This document shows positions 1-10,189 of a stretch of 64,000 nucleotides of DNA, in pieces (the first letter of the stretch is position 1; every line of letters starts with the position of its first letter). Origin of the DNA: Bagarius yarrelli (Eukaryota; Chordata; Actinopteri; Siluriformes; Sisoridae); the NCBI GenBank assembly GCA_005784505.1, contig VCAZ01000008.1, positions 8,886,763 through 8,950,762 of the forward strand, given 5' to 3'. The translations under genes and the position numbers were made by a program. The notes beneath the pieces were generated by a model. It saw only the letters and a program-made list of their open reading frames with translations. It did no database searches and was not told the DNA's origin.

Positions 1-1140
1 TACCTTAACCCTTATTTGCTCAGCTGTTCATGTATATGCCAGTTAGCGTGAATATAAATCTATGCTAACTTTCTCCCAAATAATTAAAAAGCACACAACT
101 GACCTGCTCATTTCACAAGATAGAAAATAAAACCCTAATTAATTCCTGCACCCCAAATTCGACTGATTCTAATCAATAAAAACCTCCTAGCAGTGCGATG
201 GCTGTGGTTTCTGTCTCTGGGAATGTAAGGTTAATTAAGGACACAGAGATAACATGGAACCTTGAGTCCACCTGACTACATACTTAGCTTTCCTCACATA
301 ATCCATTCCCGTCAGGACTTCTCTTGAATCAGATAGAGTACCTGACATCTCAAGAGTATCTAGCCTTGGACTATGAGGTCATGTGGGCCTATTAGCATAA
401 CTCATGGCTCAGAGGTAGCATGTAGTCTCACAGGAGAGACGTAATAAATAACCTGCTAATTGGGACGAAGGGGGCAATTGTATGCACTTACAAATATGCT
501 ATATGCACACAGAGCAATGACGTAAAAATTAAATAGATATAACCAACCAGGCCACTAAATAAAAAAATAAATAAATAAATATATAATAAAATAATTAACC
601 TTCTAACAAACATTACATGTTGCCAGTTACAGGTGCAAAACATACAGCTTTTATATCCCAAGTCTTGTAAAAAGGTCCAGGAAAGGTTCAGGGAGTAAGC
701 ATTTTAACTTCTGTCCTGTATTTACATGTCATTGCGTCGGAGGCAAAGTGTGTTCCACTTAAAAATTATAGCTCATCCAGCCAAGATTGTAGTAAAAGCA
801 AGAAACTTGGTCTGAGGATCGGAACCCGTATTATGAGCTGCTGCGCTAACATAAGCTGGCATGCATGTTAATGGGAATCAAAAATTTTTGTGTGGATGTG
901 AATAATTGTGGATGTAGCTTGATACGTATACTGTCGATTCTAGCCCTTCTTCTTGGATGTCGATAAATTACATGAATTTGGATCATGTGACTCAGGTAGA
1001 ACCGTAGAAAGATCTTTAAGCAGCTGTGTGAAAAAAGGCCATAGTTGGTATGGATGTGACAGAGCTGACTGAAAGTGTGCATAATGAGATGACATCTATA
1101 ACCAAGGACAAAAGATTACATATACAGCAGCCTTTTGAAA
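1..1140. other. Unique AT-rich sequence, nothing recognised
   Basis: No recognisable gene or repeat family is seen. A short A/T tract with AAAT repeats lies near 557-595. Short open frames here have no recognisable motifs. Confidence 0.5.
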
Positions 1141-1145
1141 AAAAA

Positions 1146-1245
1146 TCCAACTAAGCAGTTAAGGCCCTTGCTCAGGGGCCCAGCAGTGGCAGCTTGATCC
1201 TGCTGGGATTGAACACATAATCTTCCAAACAGCAGTCTAACTTCA
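1146..1245 (-). mobile_element. SINE-A fragment
   Basis: On the minus strand this carries the SINE-A middle: a degraded B-box region, then the block corresponding to GGGCCCCTGAGCAAGGGCC and TTAACTGCTTAG. On the plus strand the diagnostic text is CTCAGGGGCCCAGCAGTGGC. The 3' tail is missing or diverged. Confidence 0.75.
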
Positions 1246-1249
1246 ACAA

Positions 1250-1900
1250 TAACACTTTCTATTCTAGAGGAGTAATTAAAAGTGTGGGGTTTCTTCTGCT
1301 GGACTTTCATTGAATCAATAAATAAAAATTTGAAACATCAGGCATGTGAGACATCACTGGTGGACCACAGTCCAGATTTAGACCTAATAATGTTTTTTTA
1401 GTGGACTGAACCAAGTATTTGATAAGGATTTATTTATACAAGTTACCAAATTTCCAATTATCAATTTTCTTAACGACTTAGGCAGCTGTGTAATTGATTC
1501 CAAAACTGACCAGTGTCCTGGAAAGCTGGACGTTTTACTAAAGAATCAAGCATTTTAAAATAAATTTTTACAAAAATTAATATTATTTAGCCTAAAACTA
1601 ATTTATTTTTTATCTTACTGCAGCTCTAATTGCAAAATTGTGCAAACTATTATGCCCTTTAAATGCTGGCCACAAATATCCATAATTTGTATAATTTTTG
1701 GTATATTTTTGCATATTATTGATTTTAAAACTCTTTTTCCATTAGTGAAACTGAACGTGAATGAGAATTATTGCAGCTTCGTACACAGCAAAAATGCCCA
1801 CAGGTGACATAATGATAAATGGCTCTGCAGACTTATGAAGATATTGTCAGATAAAATTCTCATATATTAAATATTCATCCTCCTCCTTCAGTCATAGAGT
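1250..1900. other. Unique AT-rich sequence, nothing recognised
   Basis: Low-complexity AT-rich text without recognisable coding potential or repeat family. Confidence 0.45.
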
Positions 1901-1904
1901 TGCG

Positions 1905-2300
1905 ATGTTAACATGGCCCTGGTGCTATGTTAATCATTTCTGCATCATAAGAATGGGCCTGTCTAGATTTGCTGCTTTGCACATTATTTGCATCTCTCAT
2001 GCTCCGTATGGCTTAAGCACACACAGTAAGCAATTCTTGCTGGCGTTTGACTTGCACGATAGCGTCGCTCCAGCCAGTGCCAGATTGATCGATTGCTTTG
2101 TTTGTCGCTCATAAAACCGTCTGTAATAAATTCGGCCTCCCTCCAACCCTGTTCCATTTATTTAGACATAATTATTTAGGCGTAATTATGCATTAATGGA
2201 TGCATGGCTGGGTTTGATTGAATCAAGTGATCCATGCGTTTAGAGGGAGACGTACGGGTTGAAGCCCAGATGCTCACAATGGGGAGCGCTCTCATTAGTT
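1905..2300. other. Candidate conserved non-coding element
   Basis: This block has balanced composition and no simple repeats or known fish transposon sequence. It contains clustered homeodomain-like TAAT cores and repeated ATGCAT/ATTA words around 2160-2250. Such composition is typical of conserved regulatory DNA, but conservation cannot be seen from one sequence. A 69-residue plus-strand frame overlaps it and looks fortuitous. Confidence 0.25.
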
Positions 2301-2503
2301 CCTCTCTCCACAAAGGCCTCCGGTGACTCTCTTTTGTGTTTCTCTGGATGAGGAAGAAATGCTCAGTCTACTGGGAGCGACCCATCCTGAGGATAAAAAA
2401 AAAAAAATGTTAATGTTTATGCAGATAAATGAATATATGACTTTTATTGCCTGTGTTTATTAAGATCTCTAATCTTAAGAAATAATCCAGGCATATGTAT
2501 ATG

Positions 2504-2540
2504 CAGTGGCGGCTGGTCAGTCAGGGTTGAGTTAAATATA
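2504..2540. mobile_element. hAT-like terminal fragment
   Basis: The sequence CAGTGGCGGCTGGTCAG resembles the left end of the hAT-type MITE at 8067 (CAGTGGTGGCCGGTCAA). No matching right end was found nearby, so this is probably a truncated copy. Confidence 0.35.
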
Positions 2541-2903
2541 TATCAGAATTGATTAAAAAAATTAAACAATTTAGTCGTACTATTCCACTGTTAGTCATGT
2601 TATCATTTATTTAAAAATCCCAATATACTGTAATATTTGTTTGTGTGTGAGCAGACTGCTAGCGTGAATAAAAGATGGATACTTTGGAGTGGAGATGTGA
2701 TGAGGAATGAGATGCTCACCTTGCCCTAGGCCTCGGTTGAAGATGGTCCAACCTGTTTTATTATGATATTTGATCTCAGCCAATGTCTGGGTATTAAACA
2801 TGTACAGTATGTTCTATAAAAATAACTTGAAAATTTAGTTACACATCAATTAATACACCTCAAAAACACCATGTATCTTGTATTCTGGAACAGGATTATA
2901 AAG

Positions 2904-2919
2904 TTGTGTGTGTGTGTGT
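2904..2919. repeat. (GT)n microsatellite
   Basis: Short run of GT dinucleotides in otherwise unique sequence. Confidence 0.85.
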
Positions 2920-2924
2920 AGCTG

Positions 2925-3355
2925 GGGGTGTTTAAAGACAGCGGGCAGGACGTGTGGATTAATATTGGAGTGGTTCAGCTGAAAATGTTACAGAAGAATC
3001 TTTTGAATTATGTTTGTTTGGGTTCATTTTTTTTTGTTGATGTCTAGTGGCTCTTCTGCTTGACCTCAGAAAGCCGTATGGACAATAACAACAAACTAAG
3101 ACATTGTGTGTGTATGTGTTCTCATGCATTAACTTTTATTCTGACCTAGTTTGACTCGTTGCAATCCAGTGACCGCAGCCACACATGGTCAATCTGCCAC
3201 TGTCTCCTTACAGCAGTCAGATAAATGTTTGGGGTTTGCTAGGAGTCCACACATGATTGGTCCTTTCCGATCGGCCTTTAGGGCAAAAAAAAGCATACTA
3301 AAAGGTCCAAGCTGATAAAGCTGTGATCAGACATTACACAGAACCCCAGAGCATA
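2925..3355. other. Unique sequence, nothing recognised
   Basis: No repeat family or convincing frame is seen. Confidence 0.4.
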
Positions 3356-3360
3356 AAAAG

Positions 3361-3440
3361 CATTAGGGGTCATTTTCAGGGGCCATGCATTGGCAGCTTA
3401 GTGGTACAGGAGCTTGAAACATGATCCTCTGAACTATAGC
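3361..3440 (-). mobile_element. Degenerate SINE-A fragment
   Basis: Plus-strand words TCAGGGGCC, GCATTGGCAGCTTAGTGGT and ATGATCCTCTGAACTATAG match the reverse of the SINE-A B-box and middle region, strongly diverged. Confidence 0.5.
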
Positions 3441-4225
3441 CTATTTTTCCAATAAAAAAACACAACAAACACTAATTGTATGACTTTTATTACACTATAG
3501 CACCGAAATTATTAGGTGTTTTCTACCACAGCAGCTAAGACTCCCTCCAAAATCACATGCTTTAATACTATATAGTGTGCAAAAATGCGAGATGTGTAGT
3601 ATGTCCGAATCCTTAGAATGCGAATTACATATGCAAAGGTTTTTCAAGTATGCATACGATGTACACTTTACCATCCCATAAGGCCATGGGAGAGACAACT
3701 TATTATAGGCTAAAGTGGCATAAATGACAACACGGAATTTTTCCTGTTCTTTGAAACAGACAGTAAATGCGTTGTAAGTTAACTTTCTGATTCATACAGA
3801 TGCTAAAAAGTAGCTTTAAATATTCAAAGAAAAATTGTTTTTAAGCAGCTTTACACAGATAATGCAGTAAGAATAAACTATTTTTCTTTATAGCTGTAAA
3901 TGTAAGTTAAACATCATCCAACTTTATCTAAAATTTGCTCCACTGTGATGTTGTATGTCACGTGTCAATATCAAAATGGCAGATGTAGTTTGTCGGATTT
4001 GGTAACTATCCTAGAACATATATTTTAGCAGTCGAAAAATAGGTACTTACTTAAATGTAGTACCTACTTAAGTAGCATGTGATGACAGATGAAGCCAATA
4101 GTTCTAGCTACAAGGCAAATCACAGGTTTACATAAATACACTTAGTTAAATACTTTTTGTTCTATAGTAACAAAAAAGGTAACAAACAGGACTTGTATTG
4201 TGGGATGTTTATATCTATATATCTA
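3441..4225. other. Unique AT-rich sequence, nothing recognised
   Basis: No gene, RNA or known repeat is seen, apart from a short ATCTATAT run near 4210. Confidence 0.45.
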
Positions 4226-4231
4226 TATATT

Positions 4232-4340
4232 TATGGATTTTTTTTTTGCCTTTATTAATAAGACAAAGAGAGATAAAATGGGGGAGAAAGGTGGTGGGAC
4301 CAGAAAGAACCCGAGCCAGGAAAGAACCCGGGTCACCCAA
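4232..4340 (-). mobile_element. SINE-E copy (reverse)
   Basis: Read on the minus strand, it ends with a CTTATTAATAAAGGC-like tail. The other end carries a tRNA-like B box; on the plus strand this appears as AGAACCCGGGTCACCC. The layout matches the copy at 48859-48965 in the other orientation. This type of SINE ending in CAATAAAGG is common in teleosts. Confidence 0.5.
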
Positions 4341-4490
4341 AACAGGAAAGTGTCATCGTCATCATTAAAGTTATACAGCTTTGCTTATTGTGTATTTAAG
4401 TTGTACTGTTTTGCTTCTGGTATTTTTGTTGATCAAGGTTTTGTGTCTAATATTTCCTAATTATCAGCTTGAAATTTTATTGTCCTGGTG

Positions 4491-4668
4491 GGAAGTGGTG
4501 GCTTAGTGGTTAAGGTGTTGGACTTATTCTTAAAAAGACTTTGGGTTTGATTCCCAGCACCACCAAGCCACAAATGTAGGCCCTCAACCCTCAACCCCCA
4601 ATTGCTTAGTTGTATAAAAGCCATAAATGTAAGTTGCTCTGGATGAGGATGTCTGGTAAATGTAAAAT
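4491..4668 (+). mobile_element. SINE-A, nearly full length
   Basis: Head GTGGTGGCTTAGTGGTTAAG is the A-box region. TTTGATTCCCAGCACCACC is the B-box end. A CAATTGCTTAGTTGTATAAA block follows, then AAGTTGCTCTGGATGAGGA and a TGTAAA tail. It is a tRNA-derived SINE with a diverged tRNA head, not a functional tRNA. Confidence 0.88.
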
Positions 4669-5565
4669 TACATTTATAGAAAAAGCTGGTTTTGACACTG
4701 GCGACTCCTTCCAACAACTCTAAATTAATTAATGTCTATAAACGAATCTCTAAAAATATAAACAACTCTTTGAAATCAAATTATTTATAAGCATCCACTT
4801 AATGAATAAATTACTAATCATTTGATAACAGTAAAATGTGCACATTAATATATACTTTGTAATTGGCACTATTCCCAAGGTCTATGCTACAGACACTTAT
4901 TCAAAACCTTCTAAACATCTAAACCGAGAATTCCGTTGCACTGTGGTACTATTGTTAGTATTAATCATAATTATAATAAGCGCTTCTAATCTAATGCATG
5001 CTAATAGAGGATATAATTAAACATTTGTTTGTGCTAGAAAGAGAATTACTCGTCGAAAAATGCAGAACGTCTGTAGAAACGTACCGTAGACATAGAGAGA
5101 ACAGAGCCGGATAAATGTAAACACACAAACACAAACTGTCAGTCTTTTTCCAATGAATATTCAAGTCCTCATTAAAAAAAAATGCATTTCCACGCATTTG
5201 GCAATTAGTTCTATTGAACAGCTTTTCGAAATGATGAGCACATTTTATCACATTAGTGTAGAAGTGCAAAGGACAACATTTGGAGGCTTCTTAATTATTA
5301 ACATTTTTGAGACTCTCATGCTATTGAAAATAAATCATCAAATTATTAGGACAGACAGATCTTGAAAACGTTACAGCCACATCAACAGCGAATTTTTAAA
5401 ATTTTTTATCAACGATTACTATTCTCGAACACTCGCTACTATTCATCACTTGTTTATCCACTATGCAAATTTGGAATAAATCATAGGCTTTAGAGTCCAT
5501 TTGTATGGTTAGCACTCTTTTGTGTTTAACCCAAGGGGGATTTTCAAGCAGTGCTTTAGGGTTTG
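4669..5565. other. Unique AT-rich sequence, nothing recognised
   Basis: Several frames of 60-92 codons overlap on both strands, none with a recognisable domain. No repeat family was identified. Confidence 0.4.
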
Positions 5566-5569
5566 AGGG

Positions 5570-6255
5570 AAATTCATTTTGGCTGACATCATCATATTGC
5601 TTCGTCATGTCTTTCTTATCGTTTTTAAAACCGCTTTAGGAGATTTTCTTCCAAAAGACAGCAAACCAGATTCCCTCTGCCAAATTGCATGCTTCATGCT
5701 TTTTTGGCCTAAAATGTCATACAAACTTATTTTTTTGGTGGTAAAAGTAATTTTATTGACTGTCTTTTCACATGTTATCAGAGCTGCACAGCCTGCCAGC
5801 TATCCACCAAAAGCCTTGGGCTTTCATGGCAGATACACACAGGTACAATAGATACCCGTCCAGACGGTCTCCAATCAAATAATTACGAGCCTTTGCCAAA
5901 CCTAAGCACCAGCTAATGAATGGAAATGAGCGATTTGTATGCGGCCTGCCCAAGAGGCTTTCTCAGTACTTACCTGATAAGTGCCGCTGTGCTGCCACTT
6001 CATGATGAACTTCATTCAGAGATGATGGCATTGTTTGAATGGGTGACGCATGGCTGGAGTCCTTGTATTGGATTTCCGAATAGCCTCAACTATAGGTGTT
6101 CATTAAGAGCACTTAGTGCTGATTTAATGGCTGAAAACATGTCGACCTTGTGCCACCCAGCATTAAATCGGACCTTCCTGCACATCCTTAACTTTTTTGT
6201 CATGTGTATCGCTATGAATTATAGTTATTCAGGTCCTGGGGAGCGTGAGCAGGTC
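5570..6255. other. Candidate conserved non-coding block (or unrecognised exon)
   Basis: A roughly 0.7 kb stretch with little simple sequence and few poly-A/T runs compared with its flanks. It has open frames on the plus strand (90 codons at 5579-5851; 113 codons at 5920-6261) and one on the minus strand. The encoded sequences match no family I know and show no domain motif. ATTAAAT and TTTAATGG words recur around 6115-6175. Conserved non-coding DNA is as likely as an exon. Confidence 0.25.
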
Positions 6256-6261
6256 CTGTGA

Positions 6262-6758
6262 TGAATTTCGCTCTAGTAATTGAAGGATTTTCAGACAAAG
6301 GAAACCTTTCAATGATACATTATGCACTGATTTTTTAGAAAACATTTAATGCGAACATTTTCTATACTCAAACACGTCACATGACCTTGAGTTAAAGACT
6401 TCAGGCTTTTCACTAATTTAGATTTTTTTTAATGATTTATCCATTAGTTTACGGAATTGGATAGGATAACGGTGTTTACTTTGGGTTTAGAGGTAGACTG
6501 GCAATAATCGTTGTGTCCTTCGGTAGTCAATAGTTCAAGTTTAAGTTTATTTTCCATATGTAGGGATGTTAGTGACAGTTTGTACAATAAAATGCTTAGG
6601 TGAGGCTTAGGCAAATTACATCAAATAATGATAAACAAGATAATAAAAAATATAGAGATAATAATAAATAAATAAATAAATAAATAGTTCAATGTATGTG
6701 TAAAAATCTACATGTAAACAGCTGATTGCATAAAATTTACGATTTGAGTACAATGCTG
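6262..6758. other. Unique AT-rich sequence with short (AAAT)n
   Basis: Nothing recognised apart from an AAAT-type simple repeat near 6663-6686. Confidence 0.45.
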
Positions 6759-6761
6759 TCT

Positions 6762-6871
6762 GGGAGCATTGCTCAGGGGCCCAACAGTGGCAACTTGGTG
6801 GTGCTGAGAATCGAACCCTGATCTTCCAGTTAGCATTCCAACACCTTAACCACTGAGAGACCACTTCCCCC
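6762..6871 (-). mobile_element. SINE-A head half
   Basis: Plus-strand text CTCAGGGGCCCAACAGTGGC, then GGTGGTGCTGAGAATCGAAC and ACACCTTAACCACTGAGAG, is the reverse complement of the tRNA-like head. The distal tail is degraded. Confidence 0.82.
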
Positions 6872-7575
6872 GAATATAAGTTAATGGAATATTAATAGAA
6901 ACTGGTAGAAACTGTTCCTTAATCTGCTGATTCTGGATTAAATATTGCAGTACCGCCTTTAGAAACTTTAGAAACAGACCATGGGCTGGCTGACTGGGGT
7001 GAGCTGCGATTTTGCAAGCCTTTCGGAAACTGTTGAATGTTGTAGATGAACGGGTACCGCCGTGATGGGGCCCCTATCTAATTAAAATAGATAACCTGTT
7101 GAAAATTTACAGTAACATTGTAATTTTTTCACAAATAATCGATATTGCCATTATTAAATTATTATATCTAAATTCAGCCAAATTCAGCACTTAAATAGAG
7201 CGGAAATTTTCGAAATACATTTCTCATCTAAATGCTCCGGTTAACAGGTGACCACTAAATTGATCTGATAAACAAGCATCTGTCACATGATTTTTAGTAT
7301 TTAACAGGTATTATTCAAATGAGATAATTTCTAAGAAAAAATCTGGGATATTTTCCCAGTCAAGACAGTCTTCCTGGAAATCAAAGTGTTCTCCAATCTG
7401 GCCTTCATCATATAAATTGTAAATGTGGTGCTTAAAAGAAGTTTAACAGGACGTCAGTTAATGTTGACTGACTTCGATGTTCTCAGATTTCCTGCTCTCT
7501 CTGCGGTTTCATGTGCATGAGAGGAAGCTTGTGGTCCTCCTCTCACACTGTAGGCTCTCTATCTAATTCTCTTTA
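6872..7575. other. Unique sequence, nothing recognised
   Basis: AT-rich sequence without recognisable genes or repeat families. Confidence 0.4.
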
Positions 7576-7578
7576 TGC

Positions 7579-7609
7579 ATGTGTGTGTGTGTGTGTGTAT
7601 GTGTGTGTG
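7579..7609. repeat. (GT)n microsatellite
   Basis: Interrupted run of GT dinucleotides. The minus-strand frame reading through it is a simple-repeat artefact. Confidence 0.92.
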
Positions 7610-7725
7610 GCTTACTGGTCTGAACCATAGATGGGCAGTTAGATAAGTGTGGCATGCTGACGTGCGGATGAGCATTTTAAAACACAACCGGTTAGATAAG
7701 TCCCCCATGTCAGCACTCACACATT

Positions 7726-7729
<4 letters not shown>

Positions 7730-7756
<27 letters not shown>
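7730..7756. repeat. (CA)n microsatellite
   Basis: Run of CA dinucleotides about 120 bp downstream of a GT run, so the two could pair as an inverted repeat. Confidence 0.92.
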
Positions 7757-8058
7757 GCTCGAGGCATAGAGGCATAGAGGTTTACTGCCTCACATTTTAA
7801 ATAATCTTGTGATAATCTAACAGAAATAATTCAGATGTTCTGTGTGCTGTGGACATTGAGTTCAAATCAGATTACCAGGTTTGTTACTGTTTGTCCAGTC
7901 CAAAAAGTACACTAGGGTAAATAGAAAAAAAATATTCCATTCTCAGTTTCAGTGATTAAACACTTCCTGTTTTTGCCTGTCGTGTGCACTTGAAACTCAT
8001 CTACTAAAGGATTTGCGTTTTTAAGATGCTTTGCTGCTTACAGTATTTGTAAAAAGTG
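7757..8058. other. Unique sequence, nothing recognised
   Basis: No recognisable elements. Confidence 0.4.
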
Positions 8059-8066
8059 ATTATATG

Positions 8067-8714
8067 CAGTGGTGGCCGGTCAATACGTCGTGTTGGCGAA
8101 CAGAATTCCCCAGAGAAAAATGCAACTTAACGTGATAACGTGTTAGAAAAATATAGATATTGCAAATTTATTACCCTCCCACCTTTGTTTTTGACAAATT
8201 AATATTATTTAATATTATTCTTCTATTTTTAGCCTCATCTGATTGGAACAATGGACTCTTTTTTTGGGGGGGGGGGTAGCTTAGTGGTTAAGTGGTGTTG
8301 GAGTGCTAAACAGAGCATCGTGGGCTTTATTTCCAGCGCCACCAAGCCACCACTCCTGGGCTTTTAAGCAAGGCCATTGAGTCGCTTTGGATAAAGATGT
8401 TTTTCAAATAATGTAAATGTAATAAGATGCAAGTCATGCCTTTTATTGTTCCTGCCTTGCTCCCTCTAGTGGACAACATTGGAATTACAGCCGTTATCTC
8501 CAAATCTGATTGTTATAAATGGCTGATTATCTTGATTATTTAAATATTGACTATAAACCAACACTAAACTCAATCCTGGTACATTGCTTGCATTCTTTAG
8601 CATTAACATTTTTAATATTTTAACTAGCAGTAATAATAAGTCATCGCCATCAGTTATTTACACTCCTGCATTACTAACGTTAGTTTGTGCCCACCAAAAT
8701 TTTTACCACTACGG
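8067..8714. mobile_element. hAT-type non-autonomous element (MITE) with perfect 8-bp TSD
   Basis: The element starts CAGTGGTGGCCGGTC and ends ACCACTACG, an imperfect terminal inverted repeat. The 8 bases before it (8059-8066) and after it (8715-8722) are both ATTATATG, an exact target-site duplication. Eight-bp duplications are characteristic of the hAT superfamily. No transposase frame is seen inside. A SINE-A copy (8266-8422) sits in the middle, so the MITE itself is about 490 bp. Confidence 0.72.
8266..8422 (+). mobile_element. SINE-A nested in the hAT-type MITE
   Basis: It begins with an 11-base G run, then TAGCTTAGTGGTTAAG (A box) and CCAGCGCCACCAAGCCACCA, and ends with GAGTCGCTTTGGATAAAGA and an AATGTAAATGTAA tail. 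Part of the middle block is deleted. Its position makes it younger than the surrounding MITE. Confidence 0.83.
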
Positions 8715-8722
8715 ATTATATG

Positions 8723-9150
8723 ACATATCCTTTTAGTTTTAAGTTTTAAGTAAAAATGTACAAAAATGTAAAATTATTAAAACTTGGAAGAAGTAAAAAA
8801 GAATTCTTTGAACAACAGGTCCACCTGATGGGCCACGCTGCTTCTCCCAGATTTCCAAACTCGTTAACGCAACGTTAAACTGCTGTCAGAAAGTTTGTGG
8901 GGTGCAGCGGCGTTTTCTTTTTATTTCCTATCCTTTGTGACCTCCATTACATCTAAGGGCCTGTTCACATCTGGAGAACATTTCCACCGTCCTCTAGCCT
9001 AGTTAAACACAACTCGTGGACCTTTTTTTTATTCTTCTCGGTTATTTATTTATTTTTTATTCCTATACATTTATCTGACAAACCGATGGCAAGTTAGAGC
9101 TTCTTTGAGCTTGTGTAACCCCAGTATACCCTTTTTCATTGAAACACCTT
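8723..9150. other. Unique sequence, nothing recognised
   Basis: AT-rich with T-rich runs; no recognisable elements. Confidence 0.4.
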
Positions 9151-9151
9151 A

Positions 9152-9153
<2 letters not shown>

Positions 9154-9183
<30 letters not shown>
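9154..9183. repeat. (CA)n microsatellite
   Basis: Uninterrupted CA run of about 15 units. Confidence 0.95.
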
Positions 9184-9185
<2 letters not shown>

Positions 9186-9750
9186 ATGAGTCAGCTTGTT
9201 AAATTCTGCCTTGGCTTAAATCTGTCCCTACGCCAGGCTGTTAAATAGTTGTGTTGATTTTATTGACTTGGCATTTTTTAAGCTATTTTGTTCACACAAA
9301 TGCAGGTCTAAAACTGCGACTGGAGAATTCAACATGTCGTGCTACAGCGCCTGACGGTGTGCATACTTTCTCTCCAGTGCACCGTTTTTTCCCTTTCTGA
9401 GCTTTAATTCCTAAACAGAGTCAGTCACTGTTCACTTTAGTGTCCCTCTCTGACCTCTTTTTTCCTCTCTCCGTCTCCTTGGAGATGGTTTTATGGCAGC
9501 GGGTTACAGTTGAACCCAAATGGACCAGCTGCTGTGGCTATCATGGGTTCAATCTGTGCCGAAGTGCTTTTATTAAGCTTTTAACGTGTAGCTTGCGTGA
9601 CTCCGTTGCCTATTTAACCGCCCCTACCTTGAGACGCGAGTGTACGTTGGTCAGGGCACGCAAAGCACGTAACACACATTCACACACATGGTGTGGGACT
9701 GTTAATAGTGCCTTAAGACATTTACAGATGAGGAATGAGTGTTCTACAGC
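9184..9750. other. Unique sequence, no gene recognised
   Basis: It includes most of a 156-codon plus-strand frame (9440-9910), which then runs through the GT array. No domain or start context supports it as a gene. The sequence is somewhat richer in G and C than its flanks. Confidence 0.3.
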
Positions 9751-9777
9751 TGTGTGTGTGTGTGTGTGTGTGTGTGT
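9751..9777. repeat. (GT)n microsatellite
   Basis: Run of about 13 GT units. Confidence 0.95.
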
Positions 9778-10188
9778 CAGTCATTACATTTCAACACAAA
9801 GTCGATTAAAGGAACCACTGAAGCTTGTTGGGGAAGGAGGCCGGCGTCTGATGTCTCTCTGTCTTGCTCTGATGGACTGGTTGCATGTGTGCGGTGGTGG
9901 CGGCTGTTAGCGTAGAGTAAAAACGTCTCAGGCGTGTTTAGTAAATATATTTATTCTTTGGTTGATTCGACTTTATTTGACATAGACGCAGAAAGCATTT
10001 TATTATATGTTGCACTGGGTATGGTGATGGATGCAGACAAATAAAAATGTGCACTTGAATTTGAAAAGAAATTTGTCTTATTATACAGCTAGGTCACACT
10101 GTGTAACAGTATTACACACACACACATGCCGTAGGGTGGGCTAATTAACAAACTTAACACATTTTTAACAGCATTATGGTTTAATCCT
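9778..10188. other. Unique sequence, nothing recognised
   Basis: A short (CA) run lies near 10112-10125. No other element is seen. Confidence 0.4.
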
Positions 10189-10189
10189 C

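Noticed and set aside
9440..9910. 156-codon plus-strand frame
   Set aside because: It runs through a (GT)n tract that translates as a Val-Cys string, and no domain is visible.
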